Source of the DNA: an uncultured Clostridia bacterium
GTDB lineage: Bacteria; Bacillota; Clostridia; Lachnospirales; Lachnospiraceae
NCBI GenBank assembly: GCA_946186175.1
Contig: CAMHMG010000210.1
Location: forward strand, 1 to 5,274
Length of the DNA: 5,274 bases
Reading direction: 5' to 3'
Under the pieces are notes generated by a model. That model searched no databases. It was not told the DNA's origin and saw only the letters and a program-made list of their open reading frames with translations. How positions within the stretch are numbered: position 1 is the first letter of the stretch; every line of letters begins with the position of its first letter. Shown here piece by piece: positions 1-5,235 of this stretch. The position numbers and the translations under genes were made by a program.

Positions 1-567
1 GCAAAAGTTCTGTTGGGTTCAGTTGTTATTGCTGTTCTATCAATGGTAGTGCATTTTGGCGTGGCAGTTAAACAGTATTCGCAACCGATTGATATAGCAA
101 GTCTTCCTACATTTAACGTTACATCGGATAATCTCCATGATGGTATGTGGGATGAAAAGATTGGTGCAAAACACGGTAATGTTTCGCCGAAACTATCATG
201 GGATAAGGTTGAAAATGCGAACAAGTACATGGTTGTAATGATCGATTATGACGGCAACAACTGGCTTCACTGGATCTGTACAACAGATGATACGGTACTT
301 GATGAGGGAGCCGTTACGGAAAAAGACGGATATGTAGGACCTTATCCGCCGTCGGGAACACATAATTATACGGTTTATGTGTTTGCACTAAAGGGTGATA
401 CATATGCGATTGATTATAAACTTGACAGCGGTGGAACGGACTTTCAGAAACTGGTAGATCAGATCAATTCCGGCGTTACAACCGATCATAACAATATAAT
501 TGCGGTTGGAATTATTGAGGGTGAGTATGGAGAGCAGCAACACGAAGAAGAAATAGAGTGGGATTGA
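1..567 (+). CDS. PEBP family (YbhB/YbcL-like) protein, membrane-anchored, 5' partial
   Basis: The frame is open from the first base to the TGA at 565-567 (188 visible residues), so the gene very probably starts upstream; a TTG at 13 could be read as a start but has no visible ribosome binding site. Counting from base 1, residues 3-23 are a hydrophobic segment, likely a signal anchor or signal peptide placing the domain outside the membrane. The rest matches the phosphatidylethanolamine-binding protein fold. The first ligand-pocket motif is at about 82-91 (DYDGNNWLHW, with His90), and the second is GPYPPSGTHNY at 113-123, followed by the usual hydrophobic strand ending in AL. The N-terminal 'SPxLSW' strand typical of bacterial members is at 62-67. 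Bacterial PEBP proteins bind small anionic or phospholipid-type ligands, but their roles are mostly unsettled, so no substrate is assigned. The acidic tail is EEEIEWD. It sits 30 bases before a metallo-hydrolase gene and is probably co-transcribed with it. Confidence 0.88.
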   Translation, partial: AKVLLGSVVIAVLSMVVHFGVAVKQYSQPIDIASLPTFNVTSDNLHDGMWDEKIGAKHGNVSPKLSWDKVENANKYMVVMIDYDGNNWLHWICTTDDTVLDEGAVTEKDGYVGPYPPSGTHNYTVYVFALKGDTYAIDYKLDSGGTDFQKLVDQINSGVTTDHNNIIAVGIIEGEYGEQQHEEEIEWD

Positions 568-597
568 GTTGTATGTTAACAGGAAGGGATTATAATT

Positions 598-1707
598 ATG
601 AAGGGATATGTGAAAATGTTTGGGAAAATTGTTTTAGCCTTATTTATACTGGTAGTATTAATTGTGATTCTGGCGTTTCTGTTCTTAAATTTCTATCCGT
701 CAGTAGGTAAGCTTCCGAATAAGGATGATGCGGCGCGATATGCCTCAATGACTTCACTTTATTATGATAATCAGTTTCACAATGAAAATAATTATATATC
801 CGTTATGACTGACGGGCAGGATTCAAAGAGTGATCGCAGAACTCCTGAAACTATGATAAAGGCCGAAAAACCGACCTATGAGGAACATGCAGATGCAGGG
901 GAGCTGACTTTTACCTGGTTTGGACATTCATCCTCAATGGTACAGCTTGGAGATAAGAACATTCTGATAGATCCTGTTCTTGGAAAATATTCGAGTCCTG
1001 TATCATTTGTTGGAGTGAAGAGATTTTCAGAATGTCCGGTAACTGTTGATACACTTCCGCCAATTGATGTTCTGTTCATCTCGCATGATCACTATGATCA
1101 TCTGGATTATGGGACCATTAAGGGAATAGATGAAAAAACAGAACATTACATAGTTCCGCTGGGCGTTGATGTTATACTTAAGAGCTATGGTGTTTCGGCA
1201 GATAAGATCACAGCTCTTAACTGGTGGGAGAATACAGATATAGATGGGATTACCTATACACTTACTCCTTCCCAGCATTTTACCGGCAGAAATCCCCTTA
1301 AAGGAAACCGTACACTCTGGGGTGGATTATTCATGAAGGATGATTCGCATACTGTGTACTATACGGGAGACGGTGGGTATTATGATGTTTTTGGACGCGT
1401 CTATGAAAATCTGGGTGCTGCCGATCTTATGATCGCAGAGGATGGTCAGTATGCTAATGCATGGGCTTCTATCCATATGATGCCTGAAGAAACAGTTCAA
1501 GCTGCTATAGATGCAAATGCCAAGTGGCTTATTCCTGTTCATTGGGGAACGTTTGTCCTGTCAAATCATTCGTGGGACGATCCTGCAATCAGAGTAACCA
1601 ATGCAGCACAGGAAAAGGGACAGAATATAGCAACACCTCGTATCGGACAGACTGTTGATTATGAGGACATCTCAACTTATACTGAACACTGGTGGGAATC
1701 ATATTAA
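598..1707 (+). CDS. Membrane-anchored metallo-beta-lactamase-fold hydrolase (NAPE-PLD/UlaG-like)
   Basis: This 369-residue protein has an N-terminal membrane segment at about residues 8-32 after a basic start (MKGYVK), which predicts an N-in anchor with the enzyme domain outside the membrane. The catalytic domain begins near residue 103 with the FTWFGHSS strand, typical of the branch containing N-acyl-phosphatidylethanolamine phospholipase D and UlaG-like lactonases. The metal site is complete: HxHxDH at 163-168 (His163, His165, Asp167, His168), His227 (SQHFTGR), Asp258 (TGDGG) and His315 (IPVHWG). The SQHFTGRNP...LWGGL stretch is characteristic of NAPE-PLD-like bacterial proteins. The fold implies a two-metal hydrolase; the substrate cannot be read from the sequence. 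The ATG at 598 is chosen because AGGAAGGG at 581-588 lies 9 bases upstream; a second Met at 616 has only a weaker site. It probably forms an operon with the PEBP-family gene 30 bases upstream. Confidence 0.9.
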   Translation: MKGYVKMFGKIVLALFILVVLIVILAFLFLNFYPSVGKLPNKDDAARYASMTSLYYDNQFHNENNYISVMTDGQDSKSDRRTPETMIKAEKPTYEEHADAGELTFTWFGHSSSMVQLGDKNILIDPVLGKYSSPVSFVGVKRFSECPVTVDTLPPIDVLFISHDHYDHLDYGTIKGIDEKTEHYIVPLGVDVILKSYGVSADKITALNWWENTDIDGITYTLTPSQHFTGRNPLKGNRTLWGGLFMKDDSHTVYYTGDGGYYDVFGRVYENLGAADLMIAEDGQYANAWASIHMMPEETVQAAIDANAKWLIPVHWGTFVLSNHSWDDPAIRVTNAAQEKGQNIATPRIGQTVDYEDISTYTEHWWESY

Positions 1708-1716
1708 CAGATGTTG

Positions 1717-1743
1717 TTGCGCAAATTGCATATAATGTATATG
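1717..1743. promoter_or_regulatory. Pair of small palindromes with a TATAAT hexamer
   Basis: Just after the hydrolase stop codon there is an 8-base palindrome TTGCGCAA (1717-1724) and a 6-3-6 inverted repeat CATATA-atg-TATATG (1729-1743) that contains TATAAT at 1731-1736. They could mark an operator or a second promoter for the downstream genes, but no properly spaced -35 hexamer is visible. Such short symmetric AT-rich strings also arise by chance. Confidence 0.2.
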
Positions 1744-1766
1744 AGAAATATTGTTAAATATTCCCT

Positions 1767-1796
1767 TTGATATTTGATGAAATAAAGTGATATTAT
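1767..1796 (+). promoter_or_regulatory. Sigma-A-type promoter for the small ORF-MATE operon
   Basis: TTGATA (1767-1772) and TATTAT (1791-1796) each match the housekeeping consensus at five of six positions and are separated by 18 bases in an AT-rich setting. The predicted RNA would start near 1803, immediately before the stem-loop at 1805-1846 and about 70 bases before the small ORF. The position, after one operon and before the next, fits a dedicated promoter for the small ORF and MATE gene. Confidence 0.55.
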
Positions 1797-1804
1797 TTAT
1801 ATAA

Positions 1805-1852
1805 ACGTGTAGCAGTAACTGTGTAAGTCCGGTTAATGCTACACGTATTTTT
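1805..1852 (+). terminator. Long stem-loop with T run: terminator of the hydrolase operon or 5' leader hairpin
   Basis: ACGTGTAGCA (1805-1814) pairs perfectly with TGCTACACGT (1837-1846). After one G-A mismatch the stem continues for about five more pairs plus a G-T wobble (1816-1821 with 1830-1835), leaving a small loop. A T run (1848-1852, then ATTAT) follows directly, as in an intrinsic terminator. It lies about 100 bases past the hydrolase stop and could end that transcript. However, it also starts within a few bases of the RNA start predicted from the promoter at 1767-1796, so it may be a 5'-terminal leader hairpin or attenuator of the MATE operon. The sequence alone does not decide between these. 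Confidence 0.65.
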
Positions 1853-1874
1853 ATTATCAAAGGAGGAAAAGGAG

Positions 1875-2000
1875 ATGAAAAGAGTACAATTGGCTTGTAT
1901 CTGTAAGACACTGCATTTCTTTCAGAAGGATGAGGTTTTCAAGTTGACTCAGGAGAGCTTGTCCAAAGAGGAATATTTGCGGAGGAAATTAAGAAAATGA
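1875..2000 (+). CDS. 41-residue small protein translationally coupled to the MATE gene
   Basis: The ATG at 1875 is preceded by a near-ideal Shine-Dalgarno AAAGGAGG (1859-1866) with an 8-base gap, the best ribosome binding site in the window. The frame runs 41 codons to the TGA at 1998-2000, and this stop overlaps the MATE start as ATGA (1997-2000), a classic arrangement for translational coupling. The product starts MKRVQLACICKTLHFF, has a Cys-X-Cys at residues 8-10, and ends in a charged, probably helical stretch rich in Lys, Arg and Glu (KEEYLRRKLRK). It has no signal peptide or membrane segment. The codons for Arg36-Arg37 (cgg agg) also supply the GGAGG used by the MATE gene. I do not recognise the family. 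It may be a genuine small regulator or partner of the pump, a leader whose translation opens the MATE start, or the surviving N-terminus of a longer protein. Confidence 0.62.
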   Translation: MKRVQLACICKTLHFFQKDEVFKLTQESLSKEEYLRRKLRK

Positions 2001-3430
2001 GTAACAATAATTTTTTAGGAGAAGAACCTGTCGGAGCTTTGATGAAAAAATATGCGATACCGTGCATTATTTCGCTACTAGTCGGAGCACTTTACAACAT
2101 TGTGGATCAGATATTTATAGCGAATGCAAGCTATTTAGGATCTTATGGTAATGCGGCAAATACCGTGGTATTTCCTCTTACCGTAATTGCGCTGGCTATA
2201 GCGGTAATGATTGGCGATGGCTGTTGTGCGTTTGTTTCTCTAAGTCTTGGAAAACAGGAAAAGGGTGATGCAAAAAGAAGTGTGGGAAATGCGATAATAT
2301 TGATGATAACCAGTGGGCTTGTGTTAATGGTGTTTTATCTGATTTTTAGTGACTCCATACTTACTTTATTTGGTGGTACCGTGAACGTTGAAACCTTCAG
2401 ATATTCGCAGGAATATTTTTTCTATATCACGCTTGGTATTCCGTTTTATGTGTTTGGACAAGCTATGAACCCCGTGATCAGAGCTGATGGTAGCCCGAAG
2501 TTTGCTATGGTCTCAACACTCGTCGGTGCTATGATCAATATTGTTCTGGATCCGATATGTATCTTTGTATTTAAATGGGGAATGATGGGAGCAGCTGTTG
2601 CAACTGTGATTGGTCAGATTGCGACCGCAACTCTTTCAATCTGTTATATAGTCAATATGAAGTTAATTAAACCTGATAAAGGTGATTTTAAACTAAGCAG
2701 CAATATAATAAGGAGAACACTTACTCTTGGGGTTACAAGCTTTTTGTCGCAGATATCCCTTGTTGCAGCTATGGCAGCAATTAATAATATGATCCGCAAG
2801 TATGGTGCTATGGATACTATATTCGGACTCGAAAAGTACGCACAGATTCCGATGGCTGTGGTTGGAATCGTTATGAAGTTCTTTCAAATTGTCATTTCGA
2901 TTGTTGTGGGAATGGCTGCAGGGTGTATACCGGTTGTTGGTTATAATATGGGTGCCGGATTGAAGAAGCGTGTAAGAAGGCTTTTTTCATTGCTTATTGT
3001 AGCTGAGGCTTCTGTAGGTGCTGTTGCGTTTGTAATAGTCGAATTATTTCCACATGTACTTATAGGTATATTTGGGGCAGCAAATGAGAGTGGGTACTAT
3101 ACAGAGTTTGCGATAAAAGCGTTTAGAATCTATCTTTGCATGATGATATTTGCATGCGTGAACAAGGCATGTTTTATTTTCTTGCAGGCGATGGGTAAAG
3201 CATTGGAGTCAACCATTTTGTCGATGGTAAGAGAAATTGTATTCGGTGTTGGATTCGCTATTCTTTTACCAATAAGATTTGGTTTGGATGGAGTATTGTA
3301 TTCAATGCCTGTTTCTGATTTTCTCACATTTATTATAGCGCTCTTTTTGATTCGGATGACATATAATGAGCTCAAGGAAAGTCAAAATAAGGACACGTTA
3401 TCTACCGCACCTTGTGGCTCAGCTAGCTAA
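1997..3430 (+). CDS. MATE family multidrug/cation efflux transporter (MepA-like)
   Basis: This 477-residue protein has about twelve hydrophobic segments in two six-helix halves, separated by a polar linker near residues 221-240 (KLIKPDKGDFKL). That length and layout are normal for the multidrug and toxic compound extrusion family, whose members export cationic or aromatic compounds in exchange for Na+ or H+. Family marks include YNIVDQIFIAN in helix 1 (33-43, with Asp36), the R-ADGSPKFAM stretch (162-171), NIVLDPICIF (181-190) and the second-half loop VGYNMGAG (314-321). These fit the MepA-like group common in clostridia. The start at 1997 is supported by GGAGG at 1981-1985, 11 bases upstream and inside the preceding small ORF, and by the ATGA overlap. 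The C-terminal tail after residue 458 is polar and low in conservation signals. Substrate cannot be inferred. Transcription probably comes from the promoter at 1767-1796. Confidence 0.95.
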   Translation: MSNNNFLGEEPVGALMKKYAIPCIISLLVGALYNIVDQIFIANASYLGSYGNAANTVVFPLTVIALAIAVMIGDGCCAFVSLSLGKQEKGDAKRSVGNAIILMITSGLVLMVFYLIFSDSILTLFGGTVNVETFRYSQEYFFYITLGIPFYVFGQAMNPVIRADGSPKFAMVSTLVGAMINIVLDPICIFVFKWGMMGAAVATVIGQIATATLSICYIVNMKLIKPDKGDFKLSSNIIRRTLTLGVTSFLSQISLVAAMAAINNMIRKYGAMDTIFGLEKYAQIPMAVVGIVMKFFQIVISIVVGMAAGCIPVVGYNMGAGLKKRVRRLFSLLIVAEASVGAVAFVIVELFPHVLIGIFGAANESGYYTEFAIKAFRIYLCMMIFACVNKACFIFLQAMGKALESTILSMVREIVFGVGFAILLPIRFGLDGVLYSMPVSDFLTFIIALFLIRMTYNELKESQNKDTLSTAPCGSAS

Positions 3431-3446
3431 GTAAGTAAAAATATTC

Positions 3447-3474
3447 TTGACATTCATTCAGAAAGTTATATACT
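3447..3474 (+). promoter_or_regulatory. Near-consensus sigma-A promoter upstream of purF
   Basis: TTGACA (3447-3452, perfect -35) and TATACT (3469-3474, five of six for the -10) are 16 bases apart, only 17 bases after the MATE stop codon. The predicted RNA start is near 3481. It is the strongest promoter-like sequence in the window. It is the only convincing one before purF, about 320 bases further on, although a terminator intervenes. Confidence 0.72.
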
Positions 3475-3482
3475 AGTTATGT

Positions 3483-3502
3483 GTTCCAAGGGTGGAACTT
3501 TT
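3483..3502 (+). terminator. Small stem-loop with T run at the predicted RNA 5' end
   Basis: GTTCCA (3483-3488) pairs with TGGAAC (3493-3498) around an AGGG loop, and TTTT follows immediately (3499-3502). It could be a weak intrinsic terminator for MATE transcripts, or a 5'-end hairpin on RNA made from the promoter at 3447-3474, since the predicted start lies two bases before the stem. A six-pair stem with three G-C pairs is weak for full termination. Confidence 0.45.
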
Positions 3503-3536
3503 ATTCTTTGATTATTAATATATATTTATGAAACAA

Positions 3537-3573
3537 GGGTGTTTCGAGGTCCTTACTCGAAGCACCCCTTTTT
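3537..3573 (+). terminator. Strong intrinsic terminator (or purF attenuator)
   Basis: GGGTGTTTCGAG (3537-3548) pairs with CTCGAAGCACCC (3556-3567) over 12 positions, with one G-T wobble and a seven-base loop (GTCCTTA), followed by C and five T residues (3569-3573). This is a textbook rho-independent terminator. It would end readthrough from the MATE gene. It also lies between the good promoter at 3447-3474 and purF, so transcripts from that promoter either stop here as an RNA of roughly 93 bases or read through into purF. Confidence 0.8.
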
Positions 3574-3596
3574 GCGTGTTAGCTACGAGCCATGTG

Positions 3597-3657
3597 CCAC
3601 ATAAACAATATGTGAACTTCAAGCTTGCTTGCAAAGTTAAAAATATTGTTTATGTGG
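3597..3657. repeat. Perfect 15-base inverted repeat with nested stem
   Basis: CCACATAAACAATAT (3597-3611) is exactly complementary to ATATTGTTTATGTGG (3643-3657). Inside it AACTT (3615-3619) pairs with AAGTT (3634-3638), and CAAG (3620-3623) with CTTG (3628-3631), giving one long hairpin about 60 bases overall. There is no T run after it, so it is not a typical terminator. Its perfection suggests selection on RNA structure or a recently inserted palindromic element. Confidence 0.85.
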
Positions 3658-3703
3658 GATGTGTCGGTACACAATGTCCGGTGGACATTGGCTCTGCACG
3701 GAC

Positions 3704-3755
3704 CGAAGTGAAACGAAGACCAGCCACGACCAAGTTGGAGCGTAGCGAAAACGAG
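3704..3755 (+). repeat. Imperfect direct repeat of a purine-rich motif
   Basis: CGAAGTGAAACGA (3704-3716) and CGTAGCGAAAACGA (3741-3754) share the pattern CG-n-AG-y-GAAA(A)CGA, 37 bases apart. Both are almost free of T and lie in the unpaired parts of the folded element, the second inside the loop closed by P4. They could be paired single-stranded recognition sites in an RNA, or a by-product of biased composition. Confidence 0.4.
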
Positions 3756-3782
3756 GTGGTCATGGCTTGTAGAACAAACCGG

Positions 3783-3790
3783 AAAGGCGG
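3783..3790 (+). promoter_or_regulatory. purF ribosome binding site (decides the start)
   Basis: AAAGGCGG is a one-mismatch Shine-Dalgarno. It lies 8 bases before the ATG at 3799 but only 2 bases before the ATG at 3793, so 3799 is the better start. Nothing nearby is clearly complementary to it, so direct sequestration by the upstream folded element is not evident. Confidence 0.55.
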
Positions 3791-3798
3791 AAATGGAA

Positions 3799-5217
3799 AT
3801 GAAGAATCTTCATGAGGAATGTGGTGTTATAGGTGTATTTGCACCGAAACAGTACAAGATTGCAAATGATGTGTATTACGGTCTTTATGCGTTACAGCAT
3901 AGAGGACAGGAAAGCTGTGGAATAGTTGTTAATGATGACGGATTATTCTTTTCTCACAAAAATATCGGACAGGTAAGCAATGTATTTGATGCAGAAGAGC
4001 TTGCAAAACTGCCGTGTGGAAAGATGGCTGTTGGCCATGTCAGATACGGAACAACAGGAGGCAATAACAGAAATAACTGTCAGCCTATGGAAGTAAATCA
4101 TCAAAAAGGCAAGATGGCACTTGCACATAACGGCAATATCAGCAATGCATATACTCTTAGAAATGAGTTAGAGTTAAGCGGTGCTATATTTCATTCGACA
4201 TCCGATACGGAGATAATTGCCTATATTGTTACCAGAGAAAGATTGAAGATGCCATCGATTGAGCAGGCTGTACTATCAACCATGAAATACTTAGAAGGTG
4301 CGTATTCAATAGTTGTCATGTCTGCGACAAAGCTTATCATTGCAAGAGATCCGCACGGCTTCAGGCCTCTTTGTTATGGTAAAGGTGAAGATGGACGGTA
4401 TTTGGCAGCATCAGAGAGCTGTGCATTAGAGGCTATGGGTGCTGAGTTTATCCGTGATGTGAAACCGGGTGAACTAATTGTTTTCTCGGATGATGGGGTG
4501 GTAAGTTATACAGACTACTGTGGTTCAAAGAAGAAACAGATATGTATATTTGAATACATTTATTTTGCAAGACCTGATTCGGAAATAGACGGGATTTCCG
4601 TTCATGGAGCAAGGATTAAGGCAGGCAGGATACTTGCAAGGGAATATCCTGTGGATGCAGATGTTGTTGTGGGTGTTCCTGATTCAGGACTTGATGCTGC
4701 ACTTGGATATTCGAGAGAGTCAGGCGTTCCATATGGAATTGGATTTATCAAGAATAAATATATAGGAAGAACATTTATTTCACCAACACAAAATGAGAGA
4801 AATGACCAGGTAAGGATCAAGCTTAATCCGATAAGAGAAAATGTCGAGGGCAAGAGAGTAGTGCTTGTAGATGATTCAATTGTCAGAGGCACGACCAGTG
4901 GACGTATCGTTAAGCTTTTAAGAGATGCGGGCGCAAAAGAAATACATATGATGATATCTGCGCCGCCATTTACCAATCCATGCTATTACGGTACTGATAT
5001 TGACTCAAAGGAGAACCTTATAGCATGTAATCATAGTGTTGATGAGATAGCTAAGCTAATAGGCGCTGATTCACTCGGTTACCTACCGGTAGAAAGTCTT
5101 CCGGAGCTTGTCGGGCACGACGGAATATGTAACGCCTGCTTTACGGGAAACTATCCTACATCGGTTCCTAAAAATGTCAGTAAGAATCGTTTTGAAAAGC
5201 GTTTGTCTGAATGCTGA
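3799..5217 (+). CDS. purF: Amidophosphoribosyltransferase (glutamine PRPP amidotransferase)
   Basis: PurF makes 5-phosphoribosylamine from PRPP and glutamine, the committed first step of de novo purine synthesis, in the cytoplasm. With the start at 3799 it has 472 residues, normal for the family. The N-terminal Ntn glutaminase domain begins MKNLHEE-Cys8; Cys8 is the expected nucleophile exposed after removal of a short propeptide, as in Bacillus-type enzymes. Glutamine-site motifs follow: HRGQESCGI (34-42), GHVRYGTTG (79-87, Arg82), HNGN (110-113) and SDTE (135-138). The phosphoribosyltransferase half has the PRPP loop VVLVDDSIVRGTT (354-366). Cys249, Cys395, Cys444 and Cys447 (GICNACF) are at the places of the four [4Fe-4S] ligands of the B. 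subtilis enzyme, so the oxygen-sensitive type is expected. An alternative ATG at 3793 would add two residues. No other pur gene is visible in the window; the upstream leader suggests RNA-level control, which is inferred. Confidence 0.97.
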   Translation: MKNLHEECGVIGVFAPKQYKIANDVYYGLYALQHRGQESCGIVVNDDGLFFSHKNIGQVSNVFDAEELAKLPCGKMAVGHVRYGTTGGNNRNNCQPMEVNHQKGKMALAHNGNISNAYTLRNELELSGAIFHSTSDTEIIAYIVTRERLKMPSIEQAVLSTMKYLEGAYSIVVMSATKLIIARDPHGFRPLCYGKGEDGRYLAASESCALEAMGAEFIRDVKPGELIVFSDDGVVSYTDYCGSKKKQICIFEYIYFARPDSEIDGISVHGARIKAGRILAREYPVDADVVVGVPDSGLDAALGYSRESGVPYGIGFIKNKYIGRTFISPTQNERNDQVRIKLNPIRENVEGKRVVLVDDSIVRGTTSGRIVKLLRDAGAKEIHMMISAPPFTNPCYYGTDIDSKENLIACNHSVDEIAKLIGADSLGYLPVESLPELVGHDGICNACFTGNYPTSVPKNVSKNRFEKRLSEC

Positions 5218-5235
5218 TACAAATTCGGGTTTGTA
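5218..5235 (+). other. Short hairpin directly after purF
   Basis: TACAAA (5218-5223) pairs with TTTGTA (5230-5235), with a further T-G pair possible around a TCGG loop, starting at the base after the stop codon. No T run follows, so it is a poor terminator. It may be a transcript-end or mRNA-stabilising hairpin, or chance. The remaining 39 bases (5236-5274) show nothing I can support. Confidence 0.3.

Larger units (their letters stand above)
3481..3573 (+). ncRNA. Predicted short RNA or attenuated purF leader
   Basis: The predicted start from the promoter at 3447-3474 and the terminator at 3537-3573 delimit an RNA of about 93 bases. It would have a 5' hairpin, a U/A-rich single-stranded middle (about 3499-3530) and a 3' terminator hairpin. 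The eight-base string CAAGGGTG occurs twice in it (3487-3494 in the first hairpin, 3534-3541 at the terminator base), so the terminator's right arm could partly pair with the upstream copy. It matches no known riboswitch or small RNA that I recognise. Its existence depends on both predictions being right. Confidence 0.35.
3583..3772 (+). other. Densely folded intergenic element upstream of purF
   Basis: About 190 bases are packed with complementary segments. Outer stem P1 is CTACGAGCCATG (3583-3594) with CATGGCTTGTAG (3761-3772), 12 pairs with one G-T wobble. P2 is a perfect 15-base inverted repeat (3597-3611 with 3643-3657). A small TGTGT/ACACA hairpin lies at 3660-3673. P3 is CAATGTCC (3672-3679) with GGACATTG (3683-3690). 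P4 is AGCCACGACCA (3722-3732) with TGGTCATGGCT (3757-3767), with one C-A mismatch. P1 and P4 compete for 3761-3767, so two alternative folds are possible. The element ends some 10 bases before the purF ribosome binding site. It could be a cis-acting leader, an independent RNA, or a dispersed hairpin repeat. No conserved riboswitch core (purine, ZTP, PRPP, T-box) is visible, and I see no recognisable protein here. Confidence 0.6.

Noticed and set aside
1731..1736. TATAAT as the main promoter of the MATE operon
   Set aside because: No acceptable -35 hexamer lies 16-18 bases upstream, whereas the pair at 1767-1796 has both elements well spaced.
3488..3498. AGGGTGGAAC, resembling the T-box antiterminator string
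   Set aside because: The following CGCG of the T-box motif is missing, and there is no room for a Stem I region: a promoter and the MATE coding sequence lie directly upstream. The match is most likely coincidental.
3583..3772. Classical insertion element with target-site duplication
   Set aside because: The bases flanking the terminal complementary ends do not repeat, and there is no transposase gene. A non-autonomous repeat remains possible, but an insertion event is not shown.
3431..3798. A purine (guanine/adenine) riboswitch or PurR box before purF
   Set aside because: I looked for the purine aptamer core and for a CCGAACATT-like PurBox on both strands and found neither.
3793..3798. ATG at 3793 as the purF start
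   Set aside because: The only Shine-Dalgarno-like site (3783-3790) would be 2 bases away, too close; the ATG at 3799 has ideal 8-base spacing. It cannot be excluded completely.
3528..3815. A 95-codon open frame from 3528 to 3815
   Set aside because: It has no ribosome binding site, runs through the intrinsic terminator and the folded element, overlaps the purF start, and its product is Cys/Lys/Arg-rich without recognisable domains. It is best explained as chance openness of structured RNA or repeat sequence.
4602..4976. 124-codon open frame on the - strand inside purF
   Set aside because: It lies wholly inside a clear purF coding region and has a low-complexity Ser/Thr/Leu/Pro-rich product with no supporting signals. 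It is a shadow of the real gene.
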